64,000 nt of DNA from the NCBI RefSeq assembly GCF_027533645.1, contig NZ_JAQAGY010000004.1:1-64000 (forward strand). Direction: 5' to 3'. Source of the stretch: Paenibacillus caseinilyticus. GTDB lineage: Bacteria; Bacillota; Bacilli; Paenibacillales; NBRC-103111. A program made the position numbers and the translations under genes. The notes under the pieces were generated by a model that searched no databases, was not told the origin of the DNA, and saw nothing but the letters and a program-made list of their open reading frames with translations. Positions 32,652-41,827 of the stretch are shown here, piece after piece (positions within the stretch are counted from its first letter, which is position 1; each line of letters starts with the position of its first letter).

Positions 32652-34022
32652 TCACCCCGAAACTTGCTGCGGAGCCACGATTTCTTTTGCCGTCTCGTTA
32701 TAGGTATAGGTGTGTTCCGTCGTCATGCTTACAAATCCATCCCCGTCATCGGCATCCATGAGTAACACCGCGGAATTCAGCAGCATGGTTGTCGAATCGA
32801 CCGTAAAGTGCTGCTTCACTTCGATGATCTTGGTGGATGTTCGTTTCTTTAGAACGATTTCATTATATTTTTGCGCATCATACAGGATCTCGATATGGAT
32901 CTTGTCCCCTGCTGTCAGTACTTGAAGATCTTGGATTACTTCTAGATTTTCACCGGAGAAATAGGCAGTCAAACTTTGCGGTGCTGCGCCATCGCCAAGA
33001 ACGGCCCATTCCTCTGTACCCGTATCCTTTGAGAAGGCTGTTCCTTGTACGATGATCAATTCTTGCACCATATCCATATCACCCGATGGAAAGGACGATT
33101 TGGAATACAGGGCAAATTCAGGTTTGAGATTGATATCGCCTTCCATGATCATATTCAAATCGGTATCTCGACCGCTCATGCTCATGGAGCCTACGTAGGA
33201 ATAGCTGTTCACTTGCTCGAGCGCTTCCATGATGTTACTGAAAAGGGCCTGCTCTCCTTCGGACATGATATACGAAGGTTCAATCACTTCCTCCTCCTCG
33301 TATTCCTCTTCTTCCTCCAGGTCAACGTTGTGATAGACCTGCAGCACATCCTCCAGATCCTCGAGGATGTCGATCATGTTCTCGAACGGAGCCTTCGCGT
33401 CCTCAGGAAGCGTAATGGGGTCCTCTGGCTCCATGAACTGCTCGACAACGGTGAATTCCGTCACGCCGGCGTTCTTGAACGCTTGCAGCATAACATGGAA
33501 TTTCTCCAGCTCGCAGAGCGTGATCACCGCATCATCATCTTCGATCATGTAATAAGCGACTTGCGCTTCTCTGAGAAGCTCGGACACTTCTTGGAAGCTT
33601 TTGCTGGTCTGGCCGAGGGCACCCATCGCGCTGAACGTGTAATCCATGGAGCCGCTCTCGCCAAGGGTTATGCCGTTCATCGTGAAAGCGTCGCGTACTT
33701 GGGCGGACGTACGGTTCACGTTATGGGTCAGCGCCTCGACGATGACTATGCTGTCGTCAGGCCCGAAGCCTTCATAGCGAACCTCTTCGTAGACTTCCTC
33801 GCCGGCTGCGGCGTTCTCCAGCGCACGGTCGATCACCGCCTTCGGCACATGATAAGCCTTTGCACGCTCAAGAACGGCCTCCAGATTGTGGCGGGCTTCC
33901 GGTTCGGGTTCGCTCCGTCTTGCCGCCGCATAGATCTCCCGTTCGAATTTGGCATAGATGCGGCTTGCATTGGCATCATCGGATGCTATCTTTCTTTTGA
34001 TCTTGCTCCACTTCTGTTCCAT
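32652..34022 (-). CDS. YebC/YeeI-family protein fused to a lipoprotein-like beta domain
   Basis: The 457-residue protein joins two unlike parts. Residues 1-235 are a complete YebC/TACO1 protein closest to Bacillus YeeI (KWSKIKRKIASDDANASRIYAKF... RYEGFGPDDSIVIVEALTHNVNRT... YHNVDL), a cytoplasmic translation factor/regulator family. A highly acidic linker (236-248, mostly Glu) leads to residues 255-457, which resemble the LolA/DUF6612-like fold of secreted lipoproteins (EALEQVNSYSYVGSMSMS..., MEGDINLKPEFALYSKS). There is no signal peptide or lipobox, so the second part should stay in the cytoplasm. AAGGGGA precedes the ATG; the reading frame is continuous. The function of the fusion is unknown. 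Confidence 0.8.
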   Translation of the reverse strand: MEQKWSKIKRKIASDDANASRIYAKFEREIYAAARRSEPEPEARHNLEAVLERAKAYHVPKAVIDRALENAAAGEEVYEEVRYEGFGPDDSIVIVEALTHNVNRTSAQVRDAFTMNGITLGESGSMDYTFSAMGALGQTSKSFQEVSELLREAQVAYYMIEDDDAVITLCELEKFHVMLQAFKNAGVTEFTVVEQFMEPEDPITLPEDAKAPFENMIDILEDLEDVLQVYHNVDLEEEEEYEEEEVIEPSYIMSEGEQALFSNIMEALEQVNSYSYVGSMSMSGRDTDLNMIMEGDINLKPEFALYSKSSFPSGDMDMVQELIIVQGTAFSKDTGTEEWAVLGDGAAPQSLTAYFSGENLEVIQDLQVLTAGDKIHIEILYDAQKYNEIVLKKRTSTKIIEVKQHFTVDSTTMLLNSAVLLMDADDGDGFVSMTTEHTYTYNETAKEIVAPQQVSG

Positions 34023-34114
34023 ACGGTTCCCCTTCGCTTTTGCAATGTTGGCATCCTGCTTGCTCTGTCCAGATTCTACCACACTCTTTTCCTATGATAT
34101 AGCTCATCTAACGA

Positions 34115-34194
34115 CAAAAAAAGGGACAGCGCCAGGCCATCCCCATCGTATCTTGCCTTCCCCCATACCCAGGAAGCGACTTCCGGCTGTCCCT
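34115..34194 (-). terminator. terminator after the VWA gene
   Basis: On the minus strand AGGGACAGC and GCTGTCCCT form a 9-bp closing stem followed by TTTTTTT. An inner hairpin (GGAAG/CTTCC) sits in the long loop. It ends the DUF6530-MoxR-VWA operon, 31 bp after the last stop. Confidence 0.65.
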
Positions 34195-34225
34195 AATTCT
34201 TAGAGAGCAGCTTACGCAGACGATC

Positions 34226-35323
34226 TCACAGATAACGGGCGACAATCCGAACCAGCTTGGCCGGCAGCTCGCTCAGTTGAGAGATATCCAAGAATCGCTC
34301 GCTCCCGTAGATCTCATGAATCACATCCTTGTCCTGGCCGATGGCGGCTGCAAGAAAGGTCACGCCTTTGCGTTCATATTCAGCGATGGTTTGCTGCATG
34401 TCTTGAATTGCATAGCTTCCGGTATAGTCATCCATGGCTTTGGGCTGCCCGTCACTGAGACTGATCAGTAATTTGGACTGCTCGGGTGCGGCTGCCAGCC
34501 GTTCCGCTATAATCCGGAGTGCCATGCCATCCCGGTTGTTGCTTCGGGCCCGAATTCCCATAAGACGGAGGTGGTCATGGGGATCCGTCCGGTCATAGTC
34601 GGTATAGGCATACATGGACATCTGCTCCAATCTGGACACGTCGGCCGTATCTCCGTAGATCAGGATGGGAATATGGCACATTCGGCAAAACTCATATACG
34701 GCGGTCACGGCCCGCTTGGCCGCTTCCAATCTCCCGAACGCCGACATGGACGCGGATTCATCCACCCGGAGACCCACTACAAGGGCAGGCTTTTCGGAAG
34801 GAGGACGTTTTTTGGCAAAATATCGAAAGTCCTGATACGCCACACGATCTGCCTGAAACTGGCTCCCATCATACTGATTCCGCGCGAATTCAGTAGACAC
34901 CTCATGCTCCAGCAGCGGAAGGGTCTTTCTGGCGATCTGCCGTACGACAGGCAGGAGCTCCCTGCTGAACCGCGCATATTCCTGCTCGGATTCAGGCGTA
35001 TAGTCCGGACGGTGAACGACGAGCTTGACTTTGTGGTGGATGGACCCGGATGCTGCGGCCCTTGCCTTGCGGTTCAGCTTTCGGCGGAATTCCCGCTCCT
35101 GCTGCTTCGCTTCCTCCGGCATGGGTTCGGGGTTAGCCTGATGATAGAGAGGGGAGCCCTCCTCCCTCCGGTCTGAGCTGGCCCTATAGCTGGAATCGTC
35201 AGGAACGTCAGAAGTGGTTTTCTCACTGTCCGCAGACTTCTTTAAGGCGATGCCCTGCTCCCCGCTACTCTCTTCCGAGTCTATATCCGGATCCTCGTCC
35301 GCTCCCCATGCTTTCATTTCCAT
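34226..35323 (-). CDS. von Willebrand factor A domain protein
   Basis: This is a 365-residue cytoplasmic protein. The first 110 residues are charged and low in complexity. The C-terminal part (about 180-365) is a VWA domain with the MIDAS motif in LRVDESASMSAFGR (DxSxS type), the downstream Thr/Asp in the DYDRTDPHDH region, and LISLSDGQPKAMDDY. Such proteins act with MoxR-type AAA ATPases, here encoded directly upstream (5 bp gap, translation probably coupled). The pair is thought to remodel or load metals into client proteins; the client here is unknown. Confidence 0.82.
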   Translation of the reverse strand: MEMKAWGADEDPDIDSEESSGEQGIALKKSADSEKTTSDVPDDSSYRASSDRREEGSPLYHQANPEPMPEEAKQQEREFRRKLNRKARAAASGSIHHKVKLVVHRPDYTPESEQEYARFSRELLPVVRQIARKTLPLLEHEVSTEFARNQYDGSQFQADRVAYQDFRYFAKKRPPSEKPALVVGLRVDESASMSAFGRLEAAKRAVTAVYEFCRMCHIPILIYGDTADVSRLEQMSMYAYTDYDRTDPHDHLRLMGIRARSNNRDGMALRIIAERLAAAPEQSKLLISLSDGQPKAMDDYTGSYAIQDMQQTIAEYERKGVTFLAAAIGQDKDVIHEIYGSERFLDISQLSELPAKLVRIVARYL

Positions 35324-35328
35324 CTCAT

Positions 35329-36438
35329 CTAGATTTGCCGTTTTTTTTTACGCTCCATTTCGACCTTGTCCAATCCGGCCAGCAAGCCCTGTCTTCTCAG
35401 GGCGTCTTCCAGAATGGTGATTTCCTCCGGGTCGGTTGTGATCTTGTAGATGACTTTATGATAGAGGGACTCATGCACAGATGCTCCTGCGGCCACGGCA
35501 TCCGCCCAATAGAACAAGGAACGCATCCCTGCTACCCCCTTGATCGCATTCGCGCGGGCCGTCTTATCGAGGAGGATTATGGTGTCCGCCAGGGCGTCCA
35601 GTACCTCTTCATCGGTATAACCGGTTTTGGCCATCGCCCGCTCCAGCATGACGGACTTGGCCGGCAGGTCCATCTTCTCTGTATGCTGAACCCTGTCCCG
35701 CAGGGCTTCATTCAAAGGCCGGGTTCCCGCATAACTTCGGTTGGTGGTGATGACCGCAATGAAATCCGGATGCCGGCGTATGATCTCTGTCGGAAGGTTG
35801 AGACTGCCGTCGAGCTCCAAGGCCGAGTTGAGCGCCATTAATACGGCGGCATCGCGGATCACGGTCGGTTCCTGGATCTCCAGAAGATAGCCCTGCTGAT
35901 AGGCTCTGACGATCTCCGAGGGATAGAATCGGTAAGATACCACCTCTTCACTGTCTTGCTGGGTGAGTACCGTGTATAATTCCTTGATCTTCAACGCAGC
36001 CTGTTCGTGCGTGATCCCAAGGACGCTCATCAAGATGTCCGCTGCGCTTTGGAGCCCGTCGCTTTCATACAAAGCCTTCAAGACGGCCTGATCTGAAGGT
36101 TCCATCTTCTCCAATCGCTGCGGAGAAATAACGGGCAGGATCGAGCCGATAATATCGGATTTATCCATATCGGCGAAGCAGGTCACCTTCGTATAGGGCA
36201 GTCCGAATTCTGCCGACAAGGCTTTGGCCAGCTGGGTCTTGCCCGAACCGGCATCGCCTTCCAAGAGAATAGTGGCGATTCTCATCTCCCCGCGGTGCCA
36301 ATTACGCTTGATTTCTTGGCAGATCCGCAGCTCTTCTTCGCTTGCCTTATGAGATAACGGCTTCTCCCAGATCAGTCCCTTCTCTATATCCGTCAGCTGT
36401 CTCCCAGGAGACAATAGATACGCTTCCTTCGTGTTCAT
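35329..36438 (-). CDS. MoxR-like AAA+ ATPase
   Basis: The 369-residue AAA+ protein has Walker A GDAGSGKTQLA at about residues 64-74, a Walker B-like segment before VLMALNSALEL, sensor 1 in FIAVITTNRSYAGTRPLNEALRDR and an arginine-finger region. It belongs to the MoxR/CoxD group of chaperone ATPases, which work with VWA proteins. It sits between a DUF6530 gene (36 bp) and the VWA gene (5 bp). The N-terminus (about 1-40) carries a short extra segment. A role in assembly or quality control of a protein complex is the family expectation. Confidence 0.85.
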   Translation of the reverse strand: MNTKEAYLLSPGRQLTDIEKGLIWEKPLSHKASEEELRICQEIKRNWHRGEMRIATILLEGDAGSGKTQLAKALSAEFGLPYTKVTCFADMDKSDIIGSILPVISPQRLEKMEPSDQAVLKALYESDGLQSAADILMSVLGITHEQAALKIKELYTVLTQQDSEEVVSYRFYPSEIVRAYQQGYLLEIQEPTVIRDAAVLMALNSALELDGSLNLPTEIIRRHPDFIAVITTNRSYAGTRPLNEALRDRVQHTEKMDLPAKSVMLERAMAKTGYTDEEVLDALADTIILLDKTARANAIKGVAGMRSLFYWADAVAAGASVHESLYHKVIYKITTDPEEITILEDALRRQGLLAGLDKVEMERKKKRQI

Positions 36439-36474
36439 CTGTTCTCACCTTTCCTCTTACCTTGTTCAGGCTTT

Positions 36475-36954
36475 TTAGTACCCTAGTTCCTCCAGCAGCT
36501 GGGATAAGACCCGAAGACGTTCTCCGATCATATCTCCATCCTCATTCAGAACCTGAGCAAACCGCTGGATATCCTGGTCAATCATGGGATTCTCCGTACA
36601 AATGGATACGTTCATCGCATCCCCCTGCAGCCCGATCCGGTCGATCATGGGTTGATCCGGATCGTACAGCAGCGGATAACGGTACGCGTCCTGAAAATGC
36701 AAACTGCTTCGGCAGATCAAGATAGCCAGGTCAAGCACACGATGAATGGGAAGCTCCTCGGATGGACTTGCTCCTGGTTCACCTGGATGTCTCCATAGGT
36801 TCGCCGAAATGTCGGTCCTGCCTTGGTCACTCCCCTGGGTCAATCCCAGAGATAATCCTTTGACATCCGTGCGGCGGGAATAGCGGCCGTCCACTCGCCC
36901 GTAATTGTCGGATACGATAACAGGTTGATGGGGTAACGAAGTTGGAATGTTCAT
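36475..36954 (-). CDS. DUF6530-like hypothetical protein
   Basis: The 159-residue protein starts with MNIPTSLPHQPVIVSDNYGRVDGRY and contains GLSLGLTQGSDQGRTDISANLWRH and LPIHRVLDLAILICRSSLHF. I recall these features from the uncharacterised DUF6530 family. There is no signal peptide or membrane segment. It is the first gene of a three-gene unit with the MoxR-like ATPase and the VWA protein, so it may be a substrate or adaptor of that machine. Only the family resemblance and gene order support this. Confidence 0.65.
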   Translation of the reverse strand: MNIPTSLPHQPVIVSDNYGRVDGRYSRRTDVKGLSLGLTQGSDQGRTDISANLWRHPGEPGASPSEELPIHRVLDLAILICRSSLHFQDAYRYPLLYDPDQPMIDRIGLQGDAMNVSICTENPMIDQDIQRFAQVLNEDGDMIGERLRVLSQLLEELGY

Positions 36955-36989
36955 TGGTTTCGCTCGCTCCTTATGATTGTAGAGTCATT

Positions 36990-38402
36990 TCAAGAAGGTT
37001 CATTACTAAGCCCCTTGCCATTGTTCGGGACGCTGCTCTCCCTCCCAAGAGTCCCCTTGTTCCAGCGGCCCGAGCCATAGTACAACAGACTGGATATGGT
37101 GGTCACAGCGAAGCTGATAACAATGGCATACCAGACACCGTTCAGGCCAAGACCCGTATGAGACAGCAAGCCGGCCAGCGGGATCCTTACCACACACAGG
37201 GAGACGAACGTGATGACCAGGGTAGAGAGCGTCTTGCCTGCTCCGTTAAGAATGCCGTTGGATACATAGAAGAGAATAAAGAACAGATAGCCGGCCCCGA
37301 CAATTCTCAGATATCCCACGCCGGCCTGGATGACATCCGCTTCTTTTACAAACACCCGCATAATCCCCTCAGGGAATAGGACGCATCCGGCAGAAATGAC
37401 GAGGATCACGGGGATATTCATGAGGATCCCCCACTTCAAGATGTGTTTGATCCGCTCGGGCTTCCCCGCTCCGATGCTTTGGGCCGTTAGGGTGGAAACC
37501 GCCATCATCATGGCCATGGCCGGCATAGCGGCGATCGAATCCAGCCTGCTCGCGATCCCGAAAGCGGCTATGGAGGCGGCGCTGAACGAGGTAACAAACA
37601 CCGTAATCATTGCGTATCCCATAGAAACCAGCATTTGCTGGACAAAGGATGGCAAGCCAATGGTGACGATTTCCCTGATGATCGGCGTCTCGAGCCGAAA
37701 TCCCGAAGGGTTGATCGGCTCTTCTTTGTATTTGCGTTTCAAATAAAGCAAACCCATGAGCAGTGCCGTGCCGGAAGACAACAGGGAAGCAAACGCCGCC
37801 CCATTCAGCCCCATGTCTGGCAGAGGCCCCATACCCAGGATGAGAAGCGGGTCAAGTACCGCATTCATCACGGTAGAAAGAAGGATGCACACTAAGGGAA
37901 TCACGGTATCGCCGATTCCTCTCAGAATGGAGGATACGAGGAAGGACAAATACATTCCGGCAAAGCTGATAAATGTTAACTTAAGGTAACCCGCTGCGAG
38001 CGGCATGATGTTTTCCGGCGTTCCGAGCCAGCCGAGCAGCGTTTCGGACAGGGGCAGACCCGCTGCGATCACGATCACGATGATCCCCAGGGCCAGGGAC
38101 CATGAGTTATTGACAATTTGCTGTATCCTGGCATAATCTTTGGCCCCATAGGCCTTGGAGACCAAGATTGAAGTGGCAAGCGTCGCCCCGGAACAGAGAG
38201 CAACCATGGCAAGAAAAATCGGAAAGCTAACGGCAACGGCAGCGACCGCGTCCTGGCCCAGCAGATTGCCCACCCAGATCGCGTTAATCACACTGTAGCC
38301 GGTGGACAGCAGATTGCCGATGAGGATCGGCAGGGCAAATTGCAGCAAAAGTTTGGGCATACTGCCCGTGGTCAAATCTTTTCCAAAGGGTTGGTTAGTC
38401 AA
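36990..38402 (-). CDS. MATE-family efflux transporter
   Basis: This is a 470-residue multidrug and toxin extrusion protein with 12 hydrophobic segments in two homologous halves (NLLSTGYSVINAIWVGNLLG in the first, FVQQMLVSMGYAMITVFV in the second). It should export cationic drugs or other small molecules in exchange for Na+ or H+. The ATG (MTNQPFGKDLTTGS) follows AAGAGGAA. It has its own sigma-A promoter and sits 36 bp upstream of the DUF6530 gene, so read-through into that operon is possible. Confidence 0.9.
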   Translation of the reverse strand: MTNQPFGKDLTTGSMPKLLLQFALPILIGNLLSTGYSVINAIWVGNLLGQDAVAAVAVSFPIFLAMVALCSGATLATSILVSKAYGAKDYARIQQIVNNSWSLALGIIVIVIAAGLPLSETLLGWLGTPENIMPLAAGYLKLTFISFAGMYLSFLVSSILRGIGDTVIPLVCILLSTVMNAVLDPLLILGMGPLPDMGLNGAAFASLLSSGTALLMGLLYLKRKYKEEPINPSGFRLETPIIREIVTIGLPSFVQQMLVSMGYAMITVFVTSFSAASIAAFGIASRLDSIAAMPAMAMMMAVSTLTAQSIGAGKPERIKHILKWGILMNIPVILVISAGCVLFPEGIMRVFVKEADVIQAGVGYLRIVGAGYLFFILFYVSNGILNGAGKTLSTLVITFVSLCVVRIPLAGLLSHTGLGLNGVWYAIVISFAVTTISSLLYYGSGRWNKGTLGRESSVPNNGKGLSNEPS

Positions 38403-38456
38403 TGCAATTCCTCTTTTCTGATTTATGGTGCAGCACAGCCTCCAAGATTTGACTTG

Positions 38457-38485
38457 ATTGTAATTCCATTTTCCCCCGAAGTCAA
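38457..38485 (-). promoter_or_regulatory. sigma-A promoter of the MATE gene
   Basis: On the minus strand TTGACT (38485-38480) and TACAAT (38462-38457) are separated by 17 bp. The predicted start lies about 50 nt before the MATE ATG. Confidence 0.65.
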
Positions 38486-38581
38486 CAATTAAATTAGATA
38501 AAACATTGTTTTGTTTGTTTATAAATAGACATTATGAGTAAAAATAAATTGAATGCATGGTGTTGGGTTGTGTAACGAGCA

Positions 38582-38632
38582 CCAAAAGAAAATCGCCCTC
38601 CACCTTGCCAAGAAGGCAAAGTGGAGGGCGAT
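38582..38632 (-). terminator. terminator of the RND efflux operon
   Basis: A perfect 12-bp stem (ATCGCCCTCCAC/GTGGAGGGCGAT) continues into an inner stem (TTGCC/GGCAA) and is followed on the minus strand by TTTTCTTTT. It lies about 50 bp beyond the stop of the RND pump gene. Confidence 0.88.
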
Positions 38633-38682
38633 GACGAGTCTATGATCTATGAATGCGGTGTTCCGATTGCAGCAGCCTTGGC

Positions 38683-41600
38683 TTACATGCCTGCCTGGTG
38701 CTGGCCTTTGGCGGCATGGGAACGCGGCTGCGCAGAGCGGCGGAGTTTCCATCCGGCCAAGATCCGATACAGGGAAGGCACCACCACCAGGGTTAAGATC
38801 GTGGAATAGATCAACCCGCTGATGATCGATACGGCCATCGGCCTCCACAAGCTGCCTCCGGCGATAGCCATCGGCATCAAACCGCTGACGGCGGTGGCTG
38901 CCGTTAGGATGATCGGACGAAGTCGGGCCTTGCCCGCAGCCACAATGGCTTCGTTCAGGTCCAGTCCGTGCTCCTCGCGGGCCTGTTCCACAAATTCGAT
39001 GAGCACGATCCCGTTGCGCACGACCATACCGGATAGACTCACTACCCCCATCAGGGCCATGAAGCCGATAGGCGCTCCAGTGAGGAACAGTCCGATCAGC
39101 GCACCGCCCAGAGCCAGATACACGGTCGAGAGGATTAGAATCGGTGTCGTCAAGGAGTAGAACTGGATCGCAATGATGATGAAGATCAGCAGGAGAACCA
39201 GAATCGACAGCTGACCGATGGCCGCGAACGATTGATCTCTCTCTTCATTCTCGCCGCCGACGCTGACTGTGTATCCATCAGGCAGAGGCAGGGCGTCCAG
39301 CTTCGGAAGAATCTGCTTCATCAGATCGGCTGCCAATACTCCGTCGGTGTAAGAGCGGACCGTCACCGTCCGCATTTGATTGTATCGCAGAATTTTGGAG
39401 ATCATCTCGGATGACTCCAGCTGCACAAAATCTTTCAGCGGATATAATCCGCCATTCTGTGAAGGCAGGAGCAGGTTATCGAGATTCTGATTGGCACCCG
39501 GATCGGAGAGTCCCTGTTCACTGAACAACGTGATATCGATCATGTCATTCTGATACTGCATATCCGATGCCTTAATGCCTTCCGTGGCCAAGCGCACTGT
39601 GGCCGACAGGTCTTTCTCGGTAATGCCGTAGTAATTCGCTTTGTCCTTATCCAGTACGAGCTGCACCGTAGGAATCGCTCTGCCGATATCGTCACTGACG
39701 TCCACGGCTCCCGGCGTCTCTTGAATCAGCTGCTGAATCTCAGCCGAGAGCCTCTGCAGGACAGCCGGCTCCGTACCGCTGATCCGGATCGCAATCGGTG
39801 CCCCGACAGGCGGACCGTTCTCAAGCTCCCGGGGCGTAATTTGCACTCCAGGGTAGAGAGCGGACAGCTCTTTTCGCCAGGACGAGACCAACTCCTTCGA
39901 TTTCACTCTGTTCTGATCAATAATCGCAAGGATTTGACCGATTTTACTGTCGTACTTCTCCATCTCCGTGTAATAAAATTTGGGCGCGGTGCGTCCCGCA
40001 TAGACGGATACCTCGTTCACTCCGGCTTGCGCCCCGATCCATGCGCCTACCGCAGCCGCGGTGTCCGACGTATCCGCAAAGGTGCTGCCGGCGGGCAGCT
40101 CGATATCGACGAGCAGCTCCTCCCGTTCGGCGGTAGGAAAATACTGTACGCCAAGCAACGGCAGCAGCGCAAAGCTCGACGTTCCCACCGCCATGGCGAT
40201 CAGGCCGGTAAGCAGCGGCCTCCGCATGATCCGTCTCAGCTGCCGTTCATAGAACCCGCTTAATTGATGGAACTGCCGTCCCAGCAGACCCGGATATCGG
40301 CGTTGGCCGCCGGCCGCAGAGCTGTCCGTTCTGCGTCGTCTGCGCTCCTGTTCCCACTGCCGCACAATGGGCACCACGGTCAATGACATCAGCATCGAGA
40401 CCATCAGGGTGCTGGTAATGACCAGCGGGATGGGCCGGATAAAGTCCCCGATATTGCCTTTCAGGAAGTACAGCGGGAAGAAAGCGGAGGCGGTGGCTAC
40501 GGTAGCGGTTAAGATGGATACCCCCACTTCCCTGCTGCCAAGCAAGGAGGCCGTCATCGGCGAGTCCCCCAGCTCCAGCCTGCGTTCAATATTATCGTTG
40601 ACGACAATGGCGTCATCCACAAGGATGCCAAGTACAATCACCAGCGCAACAATAGAGATCTGGTTCAAATCCACACCGAACAGCTTCATGGGGGTTAATC
40701 CGATCAGAATCGATAGTGGGATCGCGGCGGATACCAATAAGGAAGTACCCAGAGTCAATCCCATGGAACACACCAGGATCACGGCCCCTATTCCAATCAG
40801 CAGCTCTTTGCCCAGATCCGAGAATAAATGCTGCACATTGTTTTTTTGATTGAACGCGGAGACCAGCTTCACCTCTGCCGGAAGCTGCGGCTTCAAGGCT
40901 TCCATCTTCCGATCGATCCGATTCTGCAGATCCGGAATGTCCACCCCTTTTTGCGCTTTGATCACAAGATCAATGGCCGGCCTGCCGTTATAGAAGATGC
41001 GCTGTTCCAGCTTCTTGGCAGCCAGGGTTACCTCCGCCACATCTTTGAGCTTCAGCGACGACCCGGCGGCCGGACTCCGGTAGATCACGGTTTCGCCGAC
41101 CTCGCTTGGAGAGCTCCACTCCCCTGTCAATTGAATATACTGCCGCTGATTGCCTTGATCCAGCGTGCCGATCGGGACGCGTTCCCGGGAATTTTGAAGC
41201 GCTTGGGCAAGGGTTCCCCAATGCAGCCTGTAATTCTCGAGCTTGGCCGCGTTGAGCACCACTTTCATTTCCCGTTCAGGCAAGCCTATGATTTCAACGT
41301 TGCTGACGCCGGCCACGGTTTGCAGCTGTTCCTTCCAGCTTTCGGTCAAGGGCCGCAAGCCTTCGAATTGCTCCGTGCGATCTACGACCAGATGCAGAAT
41401 CTGCTCGGAGATTTCCGTCAGATTCGTGTTCATGACCGGAGTCTCCGCGTCTACGGGCAGATCCGCCTCCGCAGCTTGGACCTTCTGCCGCAGGGTATCC
41501 CAGGACTGCTCGGCGTCCGAGCCGGGGACGAGCTCCACCACGATGGAGGACATGCTCTCCTGCGAAGTGGAGGTAAGCTTGAGAATATTATCCATCTCAT

Positions 41601-41808
41601 TGATCTTATCTTCGATTTTCTTCGTCACCAGCTGCTCGATTTTATCCGGAGACGCTCCCGGATAGAGCGTTCGCACACTGGCGACCGTCGCTGTAATCTC
41701 GGGATTCTCCCGCTGCTGAAGCCCCCCGAAATTGCCGGCTCCCACCAGGGCGGCGATCAGCATGAACATTATCGTAATTTTGCGGTATTGCAGCGCCCTG
41801 CCGATCAT
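38683..41808 (-). CDS. RND-family efflux transporter (AcrB/SwrC type)
   Basis: This pump of about 1041 residues has a first membrane helix near the N-terminus, two large extracytoplasmic loops and two six-helix blocks (LLIGIGAVILVCSMGLTLGTSL and LSILVLLLIFIIIAIQFYSL). Charged helix-4 residues appear in VLGILVDDAIVVNDNIERR. I prefer the ATG at MIGRALQYRK (GGAAGGAAG 7-8 nt upstream) over one nine codons earlier. It works with the lipoprotein adaptor of the same operon to expel amphiphilic compounds. As in other Firmicutes there is no outer-membrane channel. It is the last gene, overlapping or abutting tetR. Confidence 0.9.
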   Translation of the reverse strand: MIGRALQYRKITIMFMLIAALVGAGNFGGLQQRENPEITATVASVRTLYPGASPDKIEQLVTKKIEDKINEMDNILKLTSTSQESMSSIVVELVPGSDAEQSWDTLRQKVQAAEADLPVDAETPVMNTNLTEISEQILHLVVDRTEQFEGLRPLTESWKEQLQTVAGVSNVEIIGLPEREMKVVLNAAKLENYRLHWGTLAQALQNSRERVPIGTLDQGNQRQYIQLTGEWSSPSEVGETVIYRSPAAGSSLKLKDVAEVTLAAKKLEQRIFYNGRPAIDLVIKAQKGVDIPDLQNRIDRKMEALKPQLPAEVKLVSAFNQKNNVQHLFSDLGKELLIGIGAVILVCSMGLTLGTSLLVSAAIPLSILIGLTPMKLFGVDLNQISIVALVIVLGILVDDAIVVNDNIERRLELGDSPMTASLLGSREVGVSILTATVATASAFFPLYFLKGNIGDFIRPIPLVITSTLMVSMLMSLTVVPIVRQWEQERRRRRTDSSAAGGQRRYPGLLGRQFHQLSGFYERQLRRIMRRPLLTGLIAMAVGTSSFALLPLLGVQYFPTAEREELLVDIELPAGSTFADTSDTAAAVGAWIGAQAGVNEVSVYAGRTAPKFYYTEMEKYDSKIGQILAIIDQNRVKSKELVSSWRKELSALYPGVQITPRELENGPPVGAPIAIRISGTEPAVLQRLSAEIQQLIQETPGAVDVSDDIGRAIPTVQLVLDKDKANYYGITEKDLSATVRLATEGIKASDMQYQNDMIDITLFSEQGLSDPGANQNLDNLLLPSQNGGLYPLKDFVQLESSEMISKILRYNQMRTVTVRSYTDGVLAADLMKQILPKLDALPLPDGYTVSVGGENEERDQSFAAIGQLSILVLLLIFIIIAIQFYSLTTPILILSTVYLALGGALIGLFLTGAPIGFMALMGVVSLSGMVVRNGIVLIEFVEQAREEHGLDLNEAIVAAGKARLRPIILTAATAVSGLMPMAIAGGSLWRPMAVSIISGLIYSTILTLVVVPSLYRILAGWKLRRSAQPRSHAAKGQHQAGM

Positions 41809-41827
41809 GTATGTTCTTCCTTCCGCA

